From SHZL01 sp963815185 (lineage in GTDB: Bacteria > Pseudomonadota > Gammaproteobacteria > Xanthomonadales > SZUA-36): a stretch of DNA of 64,000 nt. The stretch is from assembly GCA_963815185.1 (NCBI GenBank), contig CAWFGC010000014.1, positions 216,574-280,573 of the forward strand, given 5' to 3'. The translations under genes were made by a program, and so were the position numbers. Positions 44,256 to 51,582 of the stretch are shown here, piece by piece (position 1 is the first letter of the stretch; each line of letters opens with the position of its first letter). The notes below the pieces were generated by a model. That model saw nothing but the letters and a program-made list of their open reading frames with translations, was not told where the DNA came from and searched no databases.

Positions 44256-45440
44256 ATGAAAAGATTCTGTTTGACCAGGTCCCTATTCCTGCTCTCGATC
44301 GCACTCTTGTACTCCCTGCCCGCGTCAGCCCTGGTTCTCGAAGTCGACCTCCAGACCAATCAGATTCCCGGGACCGAATTCACCGGGATCAAAACGACGG
44401 TTTGGACGTTCCCCGGCGGCGCCTTCGTTGCCACACAGTCGGTTCCGGCCTACGTCGGAGAAGACTACATTACGCCGATGAGGGTGGCCGAGTTCGATCC
44501 GCTGGCCGGTGGCAGCTACGAGGTTCAGGTCGAGCTGCTCGATTTCGCGGGAACGTATGTGAATCAATCGAAAAATGACGTGGTTTTTCAAGTGAACACG
44601 CACATCACTGCCGTCATCTCCCGTTCGGACGCGGCTTCACCGATCACCAAGGAAGCCCTTCTCATCGGTGATAACGATGGGAGCGGTGACATCAGCGCCG
44701 GCGATCTGGTGCGTTACCAGGTGCAATCCTCAGAGGACAGCTTCGACGTGTTCACCGACACGCCTGGCGTTGGATCACGGTTGGTAGCCGGCAGCGTGGC
44801 CTTGTCGCACGGCGTGGTGACCATGGGAAACACGCCGGGAGATACCAGCGTTCGGGTGGAAGACATGATGGATGGTGCCTTACCCGACGAGGTGAAGACC
44901 ATCCAATTCGACGTCGAGGTGATTCCGGAGATGTCGAACCAGGGGGTCGGTCTGTTGGACAATGGGGAGCGGCTTCGTCGTGTGTTAACCGACGATCGCG
45001 ATGAGCCCGGCGACTACGACCCGACCGTGACTCCTATCTCCTGCTCGGATACCGCGTGTGAGACGGAGCGGGAGCGCCTGGAGGGGGAGCTCGAGATGTG
45101 CGAAGAAGACCTGGGCGTTGCCCACGACGAGATCGAGGCCCTGGAGTCGGAGGTCGAGGGCTTGGAGGGAGAGAACTCCGAGCTGCGCACGCAGCTGGCC
45201 GCAGCCACCGCCGATGCCGACGAGGACGGTGTGCGCGACCTGGACGACCAGTGTGCCGCCAGCACTCCTGGCAGCGCGGTCGACGCGGCGGGCTGCACAC
45301 AGAGCCAGGCGTGTAGCGCGATCGACGCCAGTGGAGCCGGAGCCGCCATGTGCCGTCAGTACGACTGGCAGAACGACGAGCCGCTCGGCATGCCCAACGA
45401 CTGCCGGGTCGAAAGCAGGCTGTGCGTCGCGGTTCCCTAA
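44256..45440 (+). CDS. Secreted coiled-coil protein with EF-hand-like and TSP3-like repeats
   Basis: This 394-residue protein has a signal peptide (KRFCLTRSLFLLSIALLYS, cleaved near ASA). A beta-rich region follows (residues 25-130). GDNDGSGDISAGDLVRYQV is an EF-hand-like or DUF11-like calcium loop. Residues 270-325 form an acidic coiled coil (ETERERLEGELEMCEEDLGV, then EIEALESEVEGLEGENSELR). ADADEDGVRDLDDQCAAST is a thrombospondin-type-3-like calcium repeat. Several cysteines near the end could form disulfides. The function is unknown; an outer-surface role is plausible. The protein differs in style from its neighbours, all of which are IS fragments, so it may have come in by transfer. Confidence 0.75.
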   Translation: MKRFCLTRSLFLLSIALLYSLPASALVLEVDLQTNQIPGTEFTGIKTTVWTFPGGAFVATQSVPAYVGEDYITPMRVAEFDPLAGGSYEVQVELLDFAGTYVNQSKNDVVFQVNTHITAVISRSDAASPITKEALLIGDNDGSGDISAGDLVRYQVQSSEDSFDVFTDTPGVGSRLVAGSVALSHGVVTMGNTPGDTSVRVEDMMDGALPDEVKTIQFDVEVIPEMSNQGVGLLDNGERLRRVLTDDRDEPGDYDPTVTPISCSDTACETERERLEGELEMCEEDLGVAHDEIEALESEVEGLEGENSELRTQLAAATADADEDGVRDLDDQCAASTPGSAVDAAGCTQSQACSAIDASGAGAAMCRQYDWQNDEPLGMPNDCRVESRLCVAVP

Positions 45441-45505
45441 TTTCAGGGGTCAGAGTAAAGTGCAAGAGTAAAATTTCAGGGGTCAGAGTAAAGTGCCAGA
45501 GTAGA
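45441..45505. repeat. Two tandem copies of a 33-bp repeat
   Basis: The unit TTTCAGGGGTCAGAGTAAAG followed by TGCAAGAGTAAAA is present at 45441-45473, and again with small changes at 45474-45505. The first copy begins directly at the stop codon of the secreted-protein gene. Sequences with GGGGTCAGAGTAAAGT are, from memory, common near REP-associated transposases, but no such gene is present here. Confidence 0.7.
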
Positions 45506-45629
45506 TCAGCTAGCGGCGCGGGCACATTTTGTTATTCGAGGGCCGCTTGTGGCCTATTGTGTTGAAAAACTCCGCCCAGTGATTGTGAGATAATACATCG
45601 CAGTTAGTTCTAAGTCGGAGTGCGTTCCC

Positions 45630-46199
45630 ATGTTGGGCAGCAACGATAAACCGCAAGAGCAGCTGTGTTACTCATTCCACCTCGATGACCTGGTCCCGCA
45701 AGACCACCTGCGACGCAAGATCGACCGGTTTTTAGACTTGCCCGATTTGCGTGAGCACCTGGCGCCGTACTACAGTCACACCGACCGACCCCCAGGCGCG
45801 TTGGACGGCCGCACTCGGGGGCCCGGCTTTCTATGCTTACTCCACCAACTACCTGGCAGTGTTTATGAATCGGCCCGTGATGTGGCCCGAACAGTGGCCA
45901 CAACCGATAGCTACCGCCGCAGTCGGCGCCAGCGCAAACAGGCGGAAATGCTGTTTGCATACATGAAACGTATTCTGAAGATGGATCGCTTACGACTGCG
46001 TGGTCTGAGCGGTGCTCAAGACGAGTCCTTGCTGACCGCGACGGCGCAGAACCTCAGACGCATGGCCAAATACTTGGGGACGGTGCCGACTGGAGTAATT
46101 AGTGTCGTTGAAAATCAGACCAGACCTATAACCGCGGGCAAAAGCAGAATTGCCGGTTATAACCAGTGGCGTCAAGCACTCTATCGGGAAACTAATTGA
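45630..46199 (+). pseudogene. IS1182-type transposase with an internal deletion
   Basis: The first 55 residues (MLGSNDKPQEQLCYSFHLDD, LVPQDHLRRKIDRFLDLPD, LREHLAPYYSHTDRP) are the start of IS1182-type transposases. Residues 100-150 (RKQAEMLFAYMKRILKMDRL, RLRGLSGAQDESLLTATAQN) are the end. The middle with the catalytic Asp residues is gone and replaced by a short odd piece (PGALDGRTRGPGFLCLLHQL). The frame is open throughout, so a short protein could be made, but it could not transpose DNA. Confidence 0.8.
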
Positions 46200-46247
46200 G
46201 CCAACCCAAATTATGGGGTCCGCTCAAGGTGACTTTGCATTTTTTGT

Positions 46248-46811
46248 TCACTTCATCTCGTAGGTCGAAATAGGAAGATCGAAAGACAGATCAAAACCGT
46301 AGGTAACGTTATCTTGCTCTTCTGGTTTCATGGTCTTAAGCTCCGCCATTACGCGGTCGTCCTCATAGCTGACAAGCTTCGTGAAATGGCCATATGTACC
46401 GAAGCCCGATTCGCTCATGGAAAGACCAGGACCATGAATTGCAAAGCCACAAATCTCGACGCCCGATCCGTCGTTATTGCGGCACAGATCGAATGAAGCA
46501 ATCTTTTCGATCTTCAGTTTCGTGATAACGAAAACAGAGTTGCCAGTCTCTGCCATGACACCCATAAACTGTTCGTGATCTAAAGGTTCACCCACAAGGA
46601 GTACCCTGACTCTTTCGCCATATTGGATTTCCTTCGGTACAGCTACGCCGTCGACGAGTTCCAGGTCCATCGACCAATCTCGATTTTCTTGATTGTGATA
46701 CCAGACACGGCCCTGGACATAGCTTTCGGCGGCACCGGAAGTTTCGCAACCGAAAATCACTACAAGAACTGACGCGATGACAAACGTAGATCTGAATTTT
46801 CTTGCATTCAT
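46248..46811 (-). CDS. Lipoprotein of unknown function
   Basis: This 187-residue protein has a lipobox (LVVIFGCETSG) after a short signal. The body contains YVQGRVWYHNQENRDWSMDL, GERVRVLLVGEPLDHEQFMG and a Cys pair (DLCRNNDGSGVEICGFAIHG) that could form a disulfide. I recognise no family. The length and regular codon pattern suggest a real gene. It stands alone between IS fragments. Confidence 0.6.
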   Translation of the reverse strand: MNARKFRSTFVIASVLVVIFGCETSGAAESYVQGRVWYHNQENRDWSMDLELVDGVAVPKEIQYGERVRVLLVGEPLDHEQFMGVMAETGNSVFVITKLKIEKIASFDLCRNNDGSGVEICGFAIHGPGLSMSESGFGTYGHFTKLVSYEDDRVMAELKTMKPEEQDNVTYGFDLSFDLPISTYEMK

Positions 46812-47114
46812 GTTCTGCTCCTTAGTATTAGTTGCAATATAAGATAAATTATGAGCAATAATGGGCGGAATCCAATTTTGGAATGTTGGCTTGTAGCTGT
46901 AATCGAAAGCTGAGTAACCCCGAAAAATTATTAGTTATTTAGGCGGCGCACTACAATTACCTCTGTCTGCAGTCGACCCATTGCGGCCCCCGTGGCGATA
47001 GGATATTGACGAGCGCAAAAGTCCCTTGAGCGTCATCTTCGCATTTTACGAATACCGTACTTTCGCTGGCCATGTATAGCGCACGAAAAATTGTGGGTAG
47101 AACGAGCAACGAAT
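46812..47114. other. Intergenic region without recognised features
   Basis: This AT-richer stretch holds the divergent promoters of the lipoprotein gene and the CPBP protease gene if both start here. The piece CTGCAGTCGACCCA at about 46970 also appears near 48890 in similar form (CCGCAGTCGACCCA). No gene, repeat unit or hairpin of note was seen. Confidence 0.35.
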
Positions 47115-47963
47115 ATGACAGCAATCACTTCAGAGCGCCGCGAAACGTGGGGAACGATCCTCATATTTGTCGTAATTGTCACTGGCCTGAGCATGATGTT
47201 CCATTTTGCAATCGTCAAGCTCGCGCCGACGAGTCTTTATGTAGGCCCGTTGATGTGGTGTCCGGCAGTCGCTGCCATGCTCACGCTGCGCATTCGCGGT
47301 CGCGTGATCTCATCACTTCCCTGGCAATGGGGCGAATGGCGCTTTAACCTCCGCGCTTTCTTGGTGCCTGTGTTCTATATAGCAGTCGCCTACTCACTCA
47401 TTTGGGTACTTGATCTCGGCGGCGTGCCAAATAAACAGTCCCTGATGGACTGGGCCGATGAAACAGGGCTCGAAGGCGTTGGTTCACCCGTTCTGATTGT
47501 CAGCATGGTTCTGCTGCTCGGGACAGTCGGCTGTATCCGGGCCATGAGTACAATCGTCGGAGAAGAAATCGGCTGGCGCGGATTTTTCATCTGGGAACTG
47601 AGGAAGGTCCTGCCTTTCGGAGGGACGGCGCTCATCTGCGGTGTGTTCTGGTCTTTATGGCACTGGCCGATCGTAATCTATTATGGCGGTGGCGACCCGC
47701 TGATTCAGATGGTGAATTTCACCGTAATGATCACAGCCATGTCAGTCATCATGACCTACTTCACGTTTAAATCCGGGAGCATGTGGCCCGCAATACTGTT
47801 TCATGCGGCACATAACGTATATTTGGACAAGATTTTCAATCCGCTCACCATGAGCAATGAAAACACGGCCTTCTGGACTGGAGAATATGGCCTTATGATG
47901 CCTGCCACGACGAGCCTGTTCGCACTATATTTTTGGCGGAAAGCTAGAGCCGAAGGCATGTAA
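47115..47963 (+). CDS. CPBP-family intramembrane metalloprotease
   Basis: This 282-residue membrane protein has about seven helices. The Glu-Glu motif with the catalytic Glu is in STIVGEEIGWRGFFIWEL, and the following metal-site motifs are FWSLWHWPIVIYYG and FHAAHNVYLDKIF. These are the three blocks of CAAX/bacteriocin-processing (Abi) proteases. The start at 47115 gives MTAITSERRETWG; GTG at 47091 is also possible. The substrate is unknown. Some relatives protect against bacteriocins, but no bacteriocin gene is visible. Confidence 0.85.
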   Translation: MTAITSERRETWGTILIFVVIVTGLSMMFHFAIVKLAPTSLYVGPLMWCPAVAAMLTLRIRGRVISSLPWQWGEWRFNLRAFLVPVFYIAVAYSLIWVLDLGGVPNKQSLMDWADETGLEGVGSPVLIVSMVLLLGTVGCIRAMSTIVGEEIGWRGFFIWELRKVLPFGGTALICGVFWSLWHWPIVIYYGGGDPLIQMVNFTVMITAMSVIMTYFTFKSGSMWPAILFHAAHNVYLDKIFNPLTMSNENTAFWTGEYGLMMPATTSLFALYFWRKARAEGM

Positions 47964-48175
47964 TAAGGCCCAGGTAATCAAGGCAACCATTGTTGTGGGA
48001 ACTTTCACTCTTGGCCGGTTCCAGAGAATGGTGATGATGTAATTGAATTGTCGTAAATGGCTGCGTTCTGGGCGAGAGCGGAGAGTCGCCTTTGACTAAT
48101 GGCTAGAATTACGAATCCTGTCTTTTTCGTGTAAAGTCGACCTGATTTCGCAGCACTACCCGAGGGTGCAATGCC

Positions 48176-48661
48176 ATGTTGAGAATGACAAAAATCTTGT
48201 TGGTTGTTTGTGTCACATTGTGGTGCCTGGTAGGCGCAGCGGGAAATATTCTTGATTGGGGTGGAACGATGGGGGCCGTGGGTGCGGCTGCGTCCATGTC
48301 CACGTTTGATGGTGGCGCTGAAAGTTGGAAGGCCACTTCCAATCCGATCGTCATCTGGATGGGCGCACTCATGATCATGCTGTCCAAACTGGCCGCTGGA
48401 ATTCTGTGCTCGATGGGTGCGCTGAAAATGTGGCAGGAACGCGCCAGTGAATCGGCGGTTTTTTCAGCGGCAAAGAGCTCTGCTTTGGCAGGATGCGCAA
48501 TAGCAATGATCATGCTGTTTGGCGGATTCATTGTCATCGGCGAGACCTGGTTTGAAATGTGGCGCTCAGATGTGCTGCGCGACCTCTCTCTCCAAACCGC
48601 CTTTCGTTACGGCGGTATGATCACGCTGATTGCACTTTTTGTTGCCAGCAGGGACGACTAG
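48176..48661 (+). CDS. DUF2165 small integral membrane protein
   Basis: This 161-residue protein has four hydrophobic segments (about residues 5-24, 59-80, 103-125 and 141-158). The N-terminus (RMTKILLVVCVTLWCLVGAA, then NILDWGGT) and the segment GGFIVIGETWFEMWRS fit the DUF2165 family. Function is unknown. It stands alone between dispersed repeats. Confidence 0.75.
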   Translation: MLRMTKILLVVCVTLWCLVGAAGNILDWGGTMGAVGAAASMSTFDGGAESWKATSNPIVIWMGALMIMLSKLAAGILCSMGALKMWQERASESAVFSAAKSSALAGCAIAMIMLFGGFIVIGETWFEMWRSDVLRDLSLQTAFRYGGMITLIALFVASRDD

Positions 48662-49083
48662 CTTCCTGTGGGAGATTAGAACTGGAGAGTATTGGCAAGT
48701 CGCCCATGTAACTGGCCACAATCGAGCTCAAGGTGACGCTCTCAAAATAGGGTGATCCGGACTCCCAAACCATCAAGGGTCTGCAGCCGCTCTTGGCCGG
48801 TTCGAGCGATATGCGCTGCTGAAAATCTGCCCTGACCAATAATCGCTTACTGGGCAGAAGCGGAGATAAACAACTGCAGAGGATTATTTCCGCAGTCGAC
48901 CCAGGCTGTGTGAAAACTCGATTTCCGCTTTCAGTTACGTGATTAGATTGCGCCAGATGCCTTGTATTGAGATCTGAGCGAGATTTGTTTCGGTTGGGAC
49001 GATCCGACGGAAGTCATTTTCGAAGCTCAGAAGGAACTGTGAGAACCGTGATTTATCTGTTTTAAGCGGTAAACAAGGGCCTT
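48662..49083. other. Repeat-rich region before the second copy of the duplication
   Basis: From about 48793 (TTGGCCGGTT) to 48860 (GGCAGAAGCGG) lies a copy of the dispersed repeat also seen at 42893 and more weakly near 48003. At 48901 the sequence CAGGCTGTGTGAAAACTC looks like the terminal repeat of the transposase remnant that follows. No gene is visible. Confidence 0.45.
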
Positions 49084-49761
49084 CTATGCCCTTATCGCTT
49101 CGATCAGCGGTTTCGCTCCAAAGATGTTCATCATTCGCTTCATGTTGTACGCTAACACGTGCAGACTCATCTCAGTACTCACCCCACCTAGCGTTTTGGT
49201 CAGGAAGTGCGTCGACCCCATCCAGGATTTCTTCGCTTTTGGAGTAACCGCGATCGGCAACAACGCCGGGCACCTCCGTATCCAGCAGGTTCTTGGTTTG
49301 GTGTGCCATATTGGCCAGTTGTGTTCTGTCGTGGCCCGGCAGGATCACTTCATCCTTGGTCAGTGCCACGGCATGGCGCTTCTATTTACTGAAGGCACGC
49401 CGGTTAGCTGGGATACCTGGTTGAAAACTTTGGGCTTGATAGTTCCCAACAAAATTGCAAGGATAATTTATAGTCTATGCCATTCAGGGGCCTTGATAGG
49501 GGATACGATTTGGCTGAGAAACCGCACATTGTCGGTATAGTGGGGACCGGTTACGTAGCTCGTGGGCTTGCACGGGCGATTCGGAACTCAACTGCATTTG
49601 TTGTCGGTTCAGTCCTGACGCGGCGAAACCCTGGGGAGGTCTCGGGGTTTATTGGGACCGAACTCGTCACGTCAATCGAGGGTTTCCTTGATCGAGCGGA
49701 GATCGTGGTTGAATGCTCGGGTGATCCAGTTCACGCAACGGATGTCATCGAACATGCATTG
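48932..49761. repeat. Large direct repeat, copy 2 (0.83 kb)
   Basis: This is the partner of 43041-43870, in the same orientation. It contains the same transposase remnant and the first part of the SAF-domain gene, which is intact here. Since the gene goes on normally past 49761, this copy is probably the original and the other the derivative. Confidence 0.85.
49084..49369 (-). pseudogene. Transposase C-terminal remnant, copy 2
   Basis: This has the same content as the remnant at 43193-43478: GHDRTQLANMAHQTKNLL and VADRGYSKSEEIL, then in a second frame MSLHVLAYNMKRMMNIFG. The protein readings of both copies are identical as far as they can be compared, so the internal frameshift predates the duplication. 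Confidence 0.7.
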
Positions 49762-50685
49762 CTTGCTGGACGGCCGGTAGTGACAATGAATTCCGAATGG
49801 CAGGTTACAGCAGGCAGCTATTATCGTGGGCACGGCTATATCACCGAAGCGGAAGGAGACCAGCCCGGTTCGCTTGCCGCTTTGGCGGAGGACGCCTGTG
49901 CGATGGGATTTGAGCCACGTGTCTATCTCAACGTCAAGGGATTTCTTAATTTGACGCCGACCGTCGATGAAATGGCTTATTTTTCCACGTTGCACGGCTT
50001 TTCGTTACCACAGGTAGTGTCTTTTACCGATGGGACAAAAAACCAGATTGAATTGGCCCTGGTGGCCAACGGACTGGGAGCTGATATTCTCAGACCCGGC
50101 CTGCTGGGACCAGCCGGTTCGCGAATCGATGGAGGACTCGAAACCCTGGCGGAGGCGGCAATCGCTCACGGGAGGCCGATCGTTGACTATGTCCTGACCG
50201 GGGAATGCCCCGGGGCCGTAATGATTCTTGCCAGTCACAGCGCCGAGGAGGCGCAGACCCTCAGGACTTACAAGTTGGGCGATGGTCCTTATTATCGCAT
50301 GATGCGTCCATATCACCTCTGTCACCTGGAAATCCTGAAGACATTGAGCCGGGTCACGGCCAGCCGTCCCCCCCTGTTGGATAATGGGGCGCGCCCGACC
50401 ATCAGTGTCGCGGCACTGGCCAAGCGCAGGCTCCTGCCCGGCGAGAGGATTGCTCGCGGGCTCGGGAGCTTCGATGTCCGAGGCGAATGTGTGAGGATTG
50501 CCGAAAGTTCAGGTCACATCCCGATTACCCTCCTCCAGAACGCTTTCGTTCGACGCGAGGTCAGGCCGGGAGAGATGCTCATGATGGACGATATTGAATC
50601 GCCTGAATCTAGGGCTTTGCATGCATGGTTAATTACCGAGGAGACTGTCCTGAAGACAAATGACTCGCAGGGAGCTGAAGGATGA
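49510..50685 (+). CDS. SAF-domain NAD(P)-dependent dehydrogenase (homoserine-dehydrogenase-like)
   Basis: The protein has an N-terminal Rossmann fold (IVGIVGTGYVARGLARAI) and VVECSGDPVHATDVIEHALL. A central catalytic region follows (TMNSEWQVTAGSYYRGHGYI, VYLNVKGFLNLTPTVDEMAY). The C-terminal SAF domain has LLPGERIARGLGSFDVRGEC. The group is annotated as homoserine-dehydrogenase-like; members occur with sugar or amino acid biosynthesis genes. I prefer the TTG at 49510, because AGGGGA lies six bases ahead, over the ATG at 49477. The stop overlaps the start of the next gene (ATGA at 50682), which implies a joint task. Confidence 0.8.
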   Translation: MAEKPHIVGIVGTGYVARGLARAIRNSTAFVVGSVLTRRNPGEVSGFIGTELVTSIEGFLDRAEIVVECSGDPVHATDVIEHALLAGRPVVTMNSEWQVTAGSYYRGHGYITEAEGDQPGSLAALAEDACAMGFEPRVYLNVKGFLNLTPTVDEMAYFSTLHGFSLPQVVSFTDGTKNQIELALVANGLGADILRPGLLGPAGSRIDGGLETLAEAAIAHGRPIVDYVLTGECPGAVMILASHSAEEAQTLRTYKLGDGPYYRMMRPYHLCHLEILKTLSRVTASRPPLLDNGARPTISVAALAKRRLLPGERIARGLGSFDVRGECVRIAESSGHIPITLLQNAFVRREVRPGEMLMMDDIESPESRALHAWLITEETVLKTNDSQGAEG

Positions 50686-51572
50686 ACACCCGCATTGCGA
50701 TCTGTCTGACGAGCCATGATCGAATCGACTGCACCCGCATCAACCAGGAAATTTTCAAACTCAATTTCGCACATCCTTATATCATCACGCATGCCTCATC
50801 CGGCAAGAGGGCGGAACCCTACCTCGAGGACGTTTTCGTGCCTTGCGTGGCCCTGCCTCACCCGGCAGGAGCGATCAACCTCATGAAACGTTCCATTGAA
50901 GCCGCCCTGCCGTTTGAACCGGACTACCTCGTCATTCTCGACGGCGACACCTGGCTGCTTGACGAGCAGGTGTTGTTGGGGCTGATCCAGCTTCTGAATG
51001 CGAATTTACAGCTATTAATGGCGACCACGTCCTGGACGAGTCCGCGCCGTTCACTGTTCCATCGCCTTGCTTTGGAGTTCTTTGATCTTATACGCGTCCG
51101 CGAAGACAGGTTAGTCCGGTTTGCCTCGCTTCCCCGCCGAATGATCTATGATGCCGAGGATTTTTCAACGCAATTCCTTATTCTAAGAAACCAAAAGTCT
51201 TTGATAGAGTCCTTCTGTGGATTGAGCGCCGATAACAGGCGATCGGTCGAAAGGCAATGGTTTGATCGGTATGCCGCGCGATTCAACCTCAAGCATGTTT
51301 TACGAATGGTCGAACGCGAGCCCGTCCATCCAGACCATCGGCACATCTGTGAACCTCTCGGACTTTTCTCGCAGCACTGGCCAGCGGTCGGAACCTTCGA
51401 AGATCCCGGCCATGAGGGCACTCACTCTAAAACAATGGCATGTTTCCCTGGCAAACGTGAGGTTCTCGAAAGTTATCCGCATATATGCCACGGGGAAGCA
51501 ATCCGACGGTTGCTTAATGCCAAAGATATTGAAAGTTTAGATTACTACAATGAGGGCGCCCAACGTTGTTGA
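50682..51572 (+). CDS. GT-A-like glycosyltransferase-related protein
   Basis: This 296-residue protein begins TRIAICLTSHDRIDCTRINQ. YLVILDGDTWLLDEQVLLGL holds an Asp-x-Asp motif as used by GT-A glycosyltransferases for a nucleotide-sugar metal. The middle and C-terminal parts (RMIYDAEDFSTQFLIL, ERQWFDRYAARFNLKH, HSKTMACFPGKREVLE) are not familiar to me. It overlaps the SAF gene by four bases, so both should be made together. A role in making or attaching an unusual sugar is possible. It ends 10 bases from the convergent PQQ dehydrogenase gene. Confidence 0.6.
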   Translation: MNTRIAICLTSHDRIDCTRINQEIFKLNFAHPYIITHASSGKRAEPYLEDVFVPCVALPHPAGAINLMKRSIEAALPFEPDYLVILDGDTWLLDEQVLLGLIQLLNANLQLLMATTSWTSPRRSLFHRLALEFFDLIRVREDRLVRFASLPRRMIYDAEDFSTQFLILRNQKSLIESFCGLSADNRRSVERQWFDRYAARFNLKHVLRMVEREPVHPDHRHICEPLGLFSQHWPAVGTFEDPGHEGTHSKTMACFPGKREVLESYPHICHGEAIRRLLNAKDIESLDYYNEGAQRC

Positions 51573-51582
51573 TAGGCTCTTT

